Positions 33,492-44,397 of a stretch of DNA of 64,000 nt are shown here, in pieces (within the stretch, counting starts at the first letter, position 1; each line of letters begins with the position of its first letter). The notes under the pieces were generated by a model. That model was not told where the DNA came from. It searched no databases and saw only the letters and a list, made by a program, of their open reading frames with translations. Both the position numbers and the translations under genes were made by a program. The stretch is from Dryococelus australis (Eukaryota; Arthropoda; Insecta; Phasmatodea; Phasmatidae). The stretch is taken from positions 142,002,457-142,066,456 of the forward strand of contig CM056994.1 in assembly GCA_029891345.1 (NCBI GenBank), given 5' to 3'.

Positions 33492-35577
33492 ACAACTAAC
33501 GTATTTTAATATATTTCTAGCATACTTTCCAAATGAAGGAAGGCTTATGAGATCACTTTCCTGTAATGGAGCGTGTCTGTGCGAGGGTGTCTACCCGCGC
33601 TTCAATTTTTGAACTCGAGAACCGAATTTCATCAAACTAGGTACACATACAGTACTTAATAATGAAATATCACCTTTATAATTTCAGACAGACCGGCAGA
33701 TATTTTAAAATGTAGAGTTATATGTCGTTATTTGGAAACCACTCTACCGATTTAAACCAAAAAAAATGCATGCTGTTAGTGCATAAAGCAAGCATTGAAC
33801 TTAGAAATTGATATTGTTGTAAGTAAGCCATTTTAAAGATAGCACCACATAAACAATTTAAGCGTGAAAGTAATGACATGATAGACCATGTAAATGTTTA
33901 CGATTAAAATTTAATAGCCACTAATTATCAAAATACACTAGCGGCAATTTAAGGTTTATTTAGTACATCTGCCATACCTTTTAACAATTTCAATCAAATA
34001 TTGTGTACTGTAAGTATCTTTAACATACATAATATATCCCAAAAATGACCACTTTTCTTTTCAATTTTGTAAGTTAGATGAACATAAAAAATTAATTTTC
34101 TTTGTCGTATCCCGGGAAACAATGGCCCAATTTCTTCCAAATTTGGTAACGGAATATAGTATGTTTTATGTATGACAGACACTTATTTATAAAATTGAGG
34201 CTGTACAGATATTTTGACATAGAATATTTTATCGTCGAAATTATGCAATCTATACCAACACTAACTTTGTGTGCTGGCAATATGTATAAAAACTCCCAAA
34301 TGTATCTACACGAAGTCTATTATGGCTGCCAGTTTGTAAGATTGTCTTACACTAAAATGTATATATTTTTAGTAGATGTAATTCTGTAGTCGATGAATGC
34401 TTAATTTAATGTATTTGCATTTTAATACGTAACGCACATTTCACACTTTTTATATTTATATTCAACGATTTATTTTGATTTTGTGAGATTTCAATATTAT
34501 ACCTATGTTTATTTTTATAATTGAGATTAGTCGATATTTTATTGTGGTTACGTGCCATTTATTTCTGTAGTCACGCATATTTCTAATTCTTTCATATTAT
34601 TTGCTTTGTAAATTAGCTGTTTCGTGACCCGTAACTTTATGTTTTTCTGACGTTGGAGACGTTCAAGTGGCATTTTGAATATAATTCTAGTTTGTGAGCC
34701 CTGTAATCGGTCGGAACTTTTAGAAACTTCCATATGCTAGGGATAGCGGCAGGAGGTTCGTTCACTTAGCTACGGCATCAAGAATCGGCAGGACGTCGAT
34801 AGGGTGTTTTCGAGAGGCATTTTAAACTAGCATAAGTTAAGGGAAGTCCGAGTATCGCCCTGAATATTGGAATATTAATAAGAAGAGATCTCTCGTTAAG
34901 TTCAAATAGCATTAATTCGGCCTGAGAGCGCCCCCTCCATGTAAGTATTCAGGAGTTAGATTACTAGTTTTGAATCAGGCCATTAGCCCGTAATTCGTGC
35001 GATTACGTAGTAGTTCCCAGATTTCACCTTATATTTTCCTTCTCACGGGAGAGGCCCGCCTACGTCATGTCTCTACAAGAAAATTCATTTTCATCAAGGC
35101 TAAGTCGTTCAATGACTCGTGTACCTGAAGATGGAAATTAATATTTTTTCCAGCATTGGTGTGGTGGCACCGGCATACTGAGAAATGTTCGTCTCAATAC
35201 AAAAAAAAAACACTTTGTGTGTGTGCGATCCCTTTCTGTTACTGAAATTCGATACAGAAATTCTATACAGAAATTACACAGCTTTTAATTTTCTGCCCGA
35301 AGTCGGCAGTCTCTAGTTAGCAACGTTTATTCGCGCTAGCTTGTGAGTGCAAACCTCCGTTGTTGACTACCTTTTTACCAATTCAACCACCAAACTTCGC
35401 TTATTGTTTTCTGTTCCATTATTGCCGAAAACGCTATCTATAATACGCAAAATAAACTATTCGTATCAGTAAAAATTTTTCTTGCCGTACTGCTGACCCA
35501 AATTGGAAGACAGTGAAGTGTGCAAATAAAAATTCTCTCTAGCATTATTTTAAAAAATATATAACTTAACTGCCTAC
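33492..35577. other. AT-rich non-coding sequence
   Basis: Includes 33,570-33,740, whose wording ('CGAATTTCATCAAACTAGGT', 'GACAGACCGGCAGATATTTT') looks like a decayed dispersed repeat. No termini, coding frame or RNA gene was found. Confidence 0.45.
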
Positions 35578-35875
35578 ATTCTAAGTTATGGGGTTTTGTG
35601 TTGTGTGTTTCTAAGTTGCGTGTTTCTGTTGTATGCGTGTTTCTAAGTTTTGAAAGTTAAAAATTTAGATTTTTTAAGTTATGACGCTTCTAAGTTCTGT
35701 GGTTCTGCGTTGTGAGTTTATATGTTGTGTTTTTACTGTACGACTATTCTAAGTTATTCATTGACATGATATGATACATCTAAATTATTACTTCCTAAGT
35801 TACAACTGTTCTATATTGTTATGTTATAAGTTACGACGATACAAAGTTAAGACAGTTCTGACTTAAGTTGGTTTT
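35578..35875 (+). repeat. Degenerate TTCTAAGTTRTG minisatellite
   Basis: CTAAGTT or a close variant recurs about ten times at irregular 12-40-bp spacing, between GTGTTTC and TTGTG phrases. Low-complexity and G/T-rich. Confidence 0.7.
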
Positions 35876-35929
35876 TTCAAGAATACTTAGTTATGCGTGG
35901 CTCCCAATCAGGAACAGCCTATATTCGTT

Positions 35930-36430
35930 GTATTCAATGGTCCTGGTGCAAACAACACCGCCGTGGTCTATGCGACGGGTAGGCAATTATTGCTCGGAAA
36001 GTAGAGTTCAATGAAGCGTCTTGGGGCGACGCCACGTGGCGAAGTTCCAGCAGACCAATAACGGGCTCCCTTCGGAACAAACAACCCCCCCCCCCCCCTT
36101 CTCCACGTTTAACGTTCTGGCGCTGCCAGCCAGCCAGGGGCATTGCGGGTTGCCGGCGTGCAGGGGCAGCGATGCGAAACCACGCCACCTGTCCCCCTTT
36201 CCATCCACAACAACGTGGATGCTGGAGCCGGCCGGGGCAGAGGGGAAGCTGATCTATTAACACTGGCCGCAGCTGTTTGTTTTTCCGCTGTGAGGGACGC
36301 CACGCAGGCGCCTACCGCCGCAGCGGCGCAGCGTGGCGCTCAACAAGGCTCCACCACCTGCGTCTGGCGAGAGAGATTAATGGTCCCATCTGCAGCTCTC
36401 GGCCCGACTAAATATTTGAGGACCGAGTAT
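35930..36430. other. GC-rich island, no gene assigned
   Basis: About 500 bp of GC-rich, CpG-containing sequence ('GGCGCCTACCGCCGCAGCGG') with a C tract at 36,085-36,098. Frames are open in several phases on both strands at once, which composition alone explains. It could be a promoter-proximal exon or a GC-rich transposon piece. Confidence 0.4.
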
Positions 36431-37594
36431 CCTCATTATCCCACTTCTTAATAGCTCTATCTGCCTTACCACCATTACCCAACAAAAGAATTTTCTGATT
36501 CAGTTATTATTACCAGATACGTTTTTGTGTTTTTAGGTCGAAGAGAATACTTCATACAAATCACCAATTTTAAAAACATCTTAATTATTTGCTTTTTAAG
36601 GACATACTTTAAACGCTCTATACGCGTAACAGCATATGCTTCAACTATGTGCAACAACATATTACACCATAAATCCTCGTAGTATAATACTTGGTCTCAG
36701 AGACGCACAGTGATAGTCGTCATATTATGCTGAAGCGAGGATCTGGTATGTATATGCATTAAAGTATTTTTACTTTCTTGTAAGATTTATTTACAGTATT
36801 CGGTTAGTTGCAGCAGAAGAGAGGGTGAGAGTTTCTTGCAAATCAAAAATGTATTAAAATATATCATGAACTCGTTTATATGATTTGCCTAGAATTGTGA
36901 CGAGGCACCGCAATAAACTACGTATGGGGTAGGAAACTTGAAACTAATGAGAGGAGAGATAATCCATTCAAGTACTCTGCAATTCGCTGTAAAATAATTA
37001 AACTTTTACACTTTCTGCGTTTCATGCATTGTACCCATTCTTATGTGGGCAGTTTGTAAAGCGTTACAAAAATTTTGCTATTTGGTAAACACGTTGTTAT
37101 TTCTTTTGAATGTGAAGAACAATTTTTTTTTTAATGAGCTGAGAGTTTTAAGCAAGAGTGTTCATTTTCCATAATACAATCTATCTGTTAATATCATACA
37201 CAGGTAATGTGTTTTGCAGTCTTTAGATTAATATTTTTAATTTATTCAGCATTATATCATTCGCATTCTGCAGAGTTTTGGTCAAAATCTTGTTGGTACA
37301 TTGGTTTCTAAGCGCAGTTATAAGTAGTTCCAGCCATTGGAAAGGAAGCCAGCTTTCCACATCTTGTCACGAATTGAACTCGTCTGCACTTTACTCAGAA
37401 ATATTCTTTTTCCCTTTTCAGTTTGTACTCTTCACAATATTTCCTTCATTTGAATTTAAATTTTTGCTGTTCACCGTATTAAATAAAAACGACAACCAGG
37501 TAACCCACAAGACATGCACTATTGATTTATGAAATAATTCAGCAATGCACGTAAGGATATTTTAAATATTTTTACTTAAGTAAGTACTCAAAAT

Positions 37595-37665
37595 CCGGTC
37601 TCTTAGCATGCGAGAGCCCTATTTCAAACAACTCAGCTGCCCGACCAAACACAAAGCGGTGCTAG
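37595..37665 (-). repeat. Fragment of a tRNA-derived SINE
   Basis: On the minus strand 'GGTCGGGCAGCTGAGTTGTT' is a box-A-like D-arm. It is followed by 'GGGCTCTCGCATGCTAAGAG', which folds as an anticodon arm (CTCTC/GAGAG-type stem). Sequence resembling box B is missing after 'ACCGG', so the unit is truncated. Confidence 0.45.
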
Positions 37666-40559
37666 AATTTTTTTCACTATACCAAATACAACTACTGAAT
37701 TAGGAGTATAATATGATATCGATGATTTATTTAATCAAGGTATGGATAGCACATATTTCGTATTTAAAAGAAGAAATTATCTAAGAAATTTCACAATATT
37801 TTAAAATGAATATTCCTAGCTTCGTTTTATTTATTTTTTGTGCATTCTTAAATTTTTCTTTTTAAAAGCTCTTAATGTTATTTTAAAGAATAGTGTAGGA
37901 AACAAAGAGTTTTCTTATAATAGAAACTAAGTATTCCTCGAAAATGATTTTTGATACTTTGACCATTCTAAATATCTGTGCTAAACTCACTGTCATTTAT
38001 TTAACGAAGTTTCTAAAAGTTCTCCATGGAAAGTGGCACTCCAGTAATCTGCAACACATGACTACCGCTCAGCTAACATGAACCCGGCGCCAGCGTTTGC
38101 CACTGCAAATCGGACTTCCCCAAAAAGGCGGGCTTCGTCGGCTCCATCGAAAGAAGGAACTTAAAGCCTGTGTTTCTTTGTAATTTCCGGTCCAAATTTC
38201 CTCGGCAAGTGTATTGTGATAGTATCTTTTGATTCCTTTGTGCAACTAGCCGTCAACCTTGGTTATCACCTGGGCGAGTTAGATAACATTTCAAACATAG
38301 GCGCCTAAAGGTATTTCAAGGCACGCTTAATATTTTGGTGTCCAGCGAAAAAAGTTGTTAACAGAGGCAATTTACTCAGACAGCTGGTTTCATAGTCTGC
38401 GGTGATTTGTTAAAGTATGCGGTTGATACATAACGATAAATTTGAGAAACATTGGAAAAATCAATCATTTATAGTAAACTAATAATTATAATAAATTAAT
38501 GATAGTAAATTTAATTTAATATACGTCTCTCTTCCACAATTAACCATTTATTTAACGCAAGATATCTGGGTGAAAAATGCATTACGTTAACACTAATGTC
38601 ACAAACAATGTAATATACCACACATTATTAAACAAACAATGAACCAACAACATTTTACTAATAAAACGTATTACTTCTAATTATTTTGAAATTTCAGTTT
38701 AAATTTGTTTTACCTATTGTGTTCTCTATAAACAATTTTACGAAAGTTAATAGGCAATAATGTAACCGGACATTGTTTTGAGATTTTGGAATGGCCGAAA
38801 TGTTACACTATGCGATGTTTTATCTAGCACTGTAAAAGTTTTTATAATTGTGTATCAAAATTATAGCACTCTGTCTACACAATGCCTTAATTTTACTCAT
38901 TTCAGCTATATGACTTGAAGTCATAAAGCTAATACAGCCTTTCTCTATAAGCGTCTGAACGACTCTGAATATTAAAAAATTTTGTAAGGGAATAGGGCGA
39001 GGCTTAACGGCTATGTTATTAAGCATTAATATTCATACATATAATAATCTTTAAAAATTTAGACTGAAAAATCGTGGTGAGTCTGTGTCAGGGATACGGT
39101 CGTGAGTTTACATGAATTCGTCTGTGTTAGCGAGAAATATTTGGTTTTTGATATGGGATTTAATTAAAAGTAATAAATTGATACATGTGAGTAGAGTAGC
39201 GTGGATCTTCTGGCTCATGGGTGCAAGAGTAGCACAAGTGCAATTTAAATTTACTAGGGAAGGGCTCTCGGAGGGAGGGACGACAAAGTGCAGGCACCTC
39301 TCCATGGTTACTTCATTTTTCACCCATCTGCCAGCCCTCCCCCATTGTGTGGTGTACGTGATTGGTTGGGTGTTTCCCCATCCTTTCCTCTCCTTTAACA
39401 GCGAGGTGTGCTGTGATTGGTTGTTGTTTCAGGCTGGGAAAAATAGGCACAAGGGACATTTGTAAGCATACATGTTGACTATCCGGCTGACAAACCCCGA
39501 CTGACGAAATTGAGTGTCCGAAAGTAGGGGGAGGGAGACACATGTTAACTCGTCAGCTCTTGGAGAGTCTCTGAGGTGGTCACCCTTCCGTGGTAGCGAG
39601 CTATTAACGAGGTTGGGTGAGGGGGTGAGGAGAAAGGTGATGTGTGTGTTTCAACAACTAATGAGAATTCATGTAAAAAAAAAAAAAAAACTCATAAAGA
39701 GTATTTAGCAGTTGCACATTGCGTTAATACTAATTAATCATGCAAATAATCATCCTAGAAAGTAATAATTACAATCTAATAATTGAACAGTAACAAATTG
39801 AACTGTTACCAATTGCACAATTTCAAATGCTAATTACACGTTCACTCGCTAGTACTGCTCACTGACGAGTGATATGATATTGTATATAACATTGATTATA
39901 AACCCCGACAGCCAAGAACTTTGTTTGTAAGATAAATTCATGTATATTATATTTCAATAAAATATTTTTGAAAATAAATATTCTTCCGAAAACTGTATAT
40001 TTTAGTTAATGGCATTCGCGATGTAAAAATAATTCATTGTCAAAGAAGCATTAAAAAAAAACTTTTTCCACTTTGTATAACAGACAGGAACTCATTTTCT
40101 GAATGTATCAATTATAAGCTAAGACTCCTTTATCCAACACAAGTGCACTAAACTATGTCTCCGGCGGGTTGATTAACTGCCCAACTCATTACCTGTGTCC
40201 TATCTACAGGAGCTCCTATCACCACGACCATCAAATAATTTCAACAAAATTCATATTTTTCTTTTCTAATTAGCATTTGAAGTTTTCACAGAAATTTATA
40301 CCGGTATATTGATGGTATGGAGGACCCAAACACGTTAGAAGAGGCCCCAAGGCGTCACATCTCCAAAAGCATTCGGTAACAAAGTGGGTGTGGGCGGCAC
40401 GAACAGAGGAGACAAGCGATATTAATCTCTTGTTATAATCGCGATCACTCGGGTCAAAATTTTTCGGCTAAAGCGATGCACGACACACCACTCACCGTCT
40501 CCGCTGCAGTGAAATAAATAATTCGAAAATCTCTGCTAGGGAAGCACCAGATGGAAAGC

Positions 40560-40602
40560 ACTCCGTCTCTCTTTCTCTCTCCTTCCCTCTCTCTCTCCAT
40601 CA
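40560..40602 (+). repeat. (CT)n tract
   Basis: CTCTCTTTCTCTCTCC-type low-complexity sequence. Confidence 0.85.
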
Positions 40603-41399
40603 CTGCCACTCTGGTATTTTCTCAGGGGGAGGGTGGCATGAAAGCACGCCTGCCGTTAATGTCTCTGGCGTTGAAGACATTTAGCTTTTATTTGTTTTAC
40701 GGAAACTTGTTCGTTTATTCAATGTATGGATTTCCTTTCTATAATTCAGGTTTTCAAGATTTCTTATATACTTTCTCATAAATTGTATAGTTTTTAGTCA
40801 AAATCTGAAAAATTTTAAAATGATTACCAAACTTGTATTAAGATGACACATTCTACGAGTTGTGTTATCAACATTTATTCCATCTCTTTTTTTTAGTCAG
40901 CTTTGGTTAGCGTAATGCAAACTATGAAAGATCGAATTATTATAAAAAGCAAACATTGATATAAACAATTCTTACTATAATTTACGAACCATTCAGTTTA
41001 TATTTATGCGAGTTGTGTTACTCAGTGTTAATATTCTATAGAAATACATAATTATTCATTGTCAATATAGTTTGAAAGTCGAACAGTGAGTAACCAAGCC
41101 TGCATGATTCAGGTCAAGGAAAGAATTGGAGAGAGGGTGTGTTGTGTGTTGTGAATGGCTAATAACTTCTTGCACCGTTCTGAAGAACATTGTGATTAAT
41201 TTATATCCGTTTATGATATCCCTCCGGTGAATAAAAAACATAATTAACATTTGGAAACTTAAAAATTATTTCAGGAATATTAGGCTAGGGGCACACTATA
41301 GAACGATGTAAGCGATTATAAGTTTGCATCAGGAGTGACGAGGACTCGCTTCATCACCCGGTGAAAGTAAGTACATATAACTATGTTTTTTTAATTGCA

Positions 41400-41960
41400 T
41401 AACAGGTAATGAATAATTACTGACAATAATTGCATAACGAACATTTACATATCTGTTCGACACTCGAGGATACATATATTTTACCACGTTCCCGATACTC
41501 AAAGCTTTTATGACTGGGCTTACCACAGATAAAGCACATTATTTTCCTAGGAGGCCTAATTGGGTTTTCAACTTGAATGTTACCGCTAACCTTCGCATTT
41601 TGCTCAGTGTTAAACTGATGTCACTCTCTGACTTGCATACCGATATCTACCTGATGAAACAAATCACTTAACGCACTAATGGTTTTAGGCCCATCGGCTG
41701 AGACTACATGGGAGACATATTGCGGGAAGACATGATCAATTATATGTTCTACAAACTCCCACTCTCTATACGCGAGACCTACAATCTCTACCAGACACGC
41801 TGAGACTTCCTAGGTAAGCTAGCAGGGTTTCTCCTGGCTGCTAAGCTCTTTCTAAAAACAAGAATTGAAGTTGGTCTGTTATACGCTGACTATCATAGAA
41901 AGCAAAGTCTTATTTTACTACAGCGGGTTGTACTAGTGTTGTAAATCCCTAGGAACCTGC
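41400..41960 (-). pseudogene. gag fragment of another LTR retrotransposon
   Basis: The minus strand encodes, around 41,640-41,790, 'EWEFVEHIIDHVFPQYVSHV' then 'VSADGPKTISALSDLFHQVD', a gag capsid-like segment. About 110 bp on there is a zinc knuckle (41,495-41,536): C-F-I-C-G-K-P-S-H-K-S-F-E-Y. It has the spacing C-x2-C-x4-H-x4 but Tyr replaces the last Cys. Stops and a frameshift separate the two parts. No LTR or pol is adjacent, so this is an isolated fragment unrelated in sequence to the 14-16 kb gag. Confidence 0.6.
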
Positions 41961-42234
41961 ACTATTAAAACAGCATAAGTATCACTGATAGTGAACGCTT
42001 GTGTTTTGATCCCCAAGCTAACCTGTTGTAAGAATTTAATCACCTATAAAGCTGCACAATTACGCAGCGTTGGTATACCACCCACTACTTTTAACAAATA
42101 TTTCCCAATTGTGCGTGAAGTCGGAAAGGAATCACCACTGCCCTGGTTCTACATTTCGCCACTGCTCTGCTCACGAGCGAGGGTCCTTGCGATGGTTGGG
42201 GTCATTTTAGTTTAATTTTGGGGTCATTTTTGGG

Positions 42235-42560
42235 TCATTTGGGGATCATTAGTGGCTAGGATGTTGGTTGATAGAGCAGATAGAAATGGGGTTAAATTCT
42301 GGACTTGTCCTAACTTTACCTTTGCTTGATACACTTGAGTTATGATGGATATTGCGCTTGGTGTTTTGGGTAGGGCTGTTGAATTGATTTTTTTTTGTTT
42401 TAGGAGATGGTGTTGGGTATGACTTGGGTTATAATATATGTTTAGTTGGTATGGTGGTATTATGACAAGTTTATATTTGGCTGGTGTCGACCAGTAAAGC
42501 AGGAAGTATGAGGAGTATGTAAATTTTTTGTAAGGTCAGTGTGGACTGAATGGTTGAGTT
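42235..42560 (-). repeat. G-poor dispersed repeat, copy 3 (inverted)
   Basis: Reverse complement aligns with 17,739-18,045. On the plus strand it is correspondingly C-poor ('GGTTATAATATATGTTTAGT'). The bias extends to about 42,710. Roughly 75% identity by eye. Confidence 0.7.
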
Positions 42561-43115
42561 ATGGTTGAGTTATAGTATGAGGTATGAACTTTCAGTGTAT
42601 TTCGTTGGGTTTTGGTCGGTATAACAGATGGAATGCATGAGTATTATTGGCTGATATGGTACCCGTGTGCTGGTATGTAAGCCGCTGGGTTCATTTTTGA
42701 GGGTTTTTGTAGTAATGAATTTTAATAAATTTAAAAAAAAACAATGAATATTTTACTTCTTTATTTAGTCCTGTATCATAGAGTAAACCAGTCTGTTATA
42801 CACTGTTATACAATGTTTTCGTTAAGAGACATATATGCACTGATTGAAAAAAATAAAAATAAATATTTAATACATTAATTAAATTATACCAGGGAATGCA
42901 ACTTCTTCGAATGTACTCTTATTTACAACTTTTAAGGATTGTTTTTCCAGTGGTCACTCTAGAGCCGAGTGGCAGTCGTGGTCGAGCAGCGGCGGAGTAA
43001 ACATCGCGTCCGATGTGCGGAGTTTCTGTCGCTCCGCACTCTTAAACGAGGCTCTGTTCCGACGCGCGTAGTAATAGTTCTATATTTGTGTCAGTCACGT
43101 CTAGATTTGTCCAAC

Positions 43116-44260
43116 ATGTCTAATGTGCGCGTGAATACCTTGCGTATCGGGTTTGCCAAACGACCTTCGGCCATGGAAATACATGAATGGATTGATACGG
43201 TTTTAACTGTAACAGAAGATCAAATTGAAGTTATTCAACTGGATGCGCACCAGAACTGTTTGTTTTTAAAACTTGTTTCCTCTGGACCTTGTGAAGCGAT
43301 ACTGCGTCACACCAACGGCCAGTCAACTTTAGTCACCGCAGACCAGGAAAGGATCAACGTCACCATAGAACAAGCCTTCGATAACTTAAAACTGGTAAGA
43401 ATTCTAAATTTACATGTAGAAATAGACAACCAAAAAATTCAGACGGAATTAGTGAAGTATGGTCGACTTGCGACATTACAAGATGAAGTATGGAATCATA
43501 AATACAAATTCCCCGTAAAAACGGGAGAACGCATGGCAAAGATGGAAATAAAAAAAGACATTCTATCTTACGTTTCAGTTGACGGCTTTCGGGCTATAAT
43601 GATATATCCCGGACAACCACGAACGTGCAGTTACTGCCAGTCTCCTACTCATGAACGAATTGCGTGTCCTAGTTAGCAAGAAACGGACGCACGTGCAATA
43701 TGCCACTGGGGAAATCTCGCAGCTGACACGCTTGTACTGTCCACCCCTGCACAGCACTCTCCCCGAGCGGATTCCCCTCCACTTCACAGACGCGAGCAGC
43801 AAGGTCCAGTACAAACACCTGTCGATGACTCATCTGCGGAGCATGCGGTCAACCTCAACACCTTAGTGATCCCGCCACGCCAGATACAAATGGAGGCGGC
43901 TCAAAATACTGTTACTGCTCGCGAAGGGCTACCACAACACACACAGGATATCTCGCCGCTACACATTCCATTGTTCTCTGCTTCATGGGTGGACAGCATG
44001 GACGTGGAGAGCGTAAACAATTCAACCACACGACGGGAGCATGTAACAACTGCGGATGAAAATATGTCCGTATGAGAAAAGCGACGTTATGAACGCGACG
44101 CCCGGGCCACAAGAAGAAGTCCTGTTCGCAAAGCGAAGGTGTTATCGCAGAGTGAACAATCACAGCTACAAGACAGGAAGGAATCTTTGCAACTAGCAAA
44201 GGCCGTTATAAATAAAATGAGTGCCTCTAGCCAAGAACGTCCTGACAACCCAACTAACTA
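43116..44260 (+). pseudogene. LINE ORF1 (nucleic-acid-binding protein), two nonsense stops
   Basis: The likely start is ATG 43,116 (MSNVRVNTLRIGF). The frame is open upstream to 42,969, but this Met begins the conserved-looking part. Residues 1-170 form an RRM-like region ('RILNLHVEIDNQKIQTEL'). A CCHC knuckle C-S-Y-C-Q-S-P-T-H-E-R-I-A-C follows at 43,628-43,669. TAG at 43,674 ends the open part, but the same frame continues with protein-like sequence, a second TGA at 44,073, and a Lys/Arg-rich tail to TAA near 44,260. A Cys/His-poor remnant of a second knuckle ('ICHWGNLAAD') lies just after the first stop. ORF1 proteins of LINEs bind their RNA in the RNP. Confidence 0.75.
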
Positions 44261-44397
44261 ACAATACGACCGGCACATGTGTGCATCCCCACCTGTATGC
44301 CCTATTACCGGCCCCCATTTTTCTTTGTCCACTTTCCTTTTTGTCCACCTTTCCATTTCCTTCTCTCTGATACTATCACTACATTTTTTAGGTACAT

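Larger units (their letters stand above)
36431..41399. other. Mostly AT-rich non-coding sequence
   Basis: Apart from a SINE-like fragment (37,595-37,665), a CT tract (40,560-40,602) and a more GC-balanced patch at 39,190-39,640, nothing was recognised. That patch has overlapping open frames on both strands (for example 39,112-39,465) but no domain or splice structure. Confidence 0.5.

Noticed and set aside
35934-36451. Open frames of about 100 codons
   Set aside because: Five mutually overlapping frames on both strands; composition explains them and a C tract crosses several.
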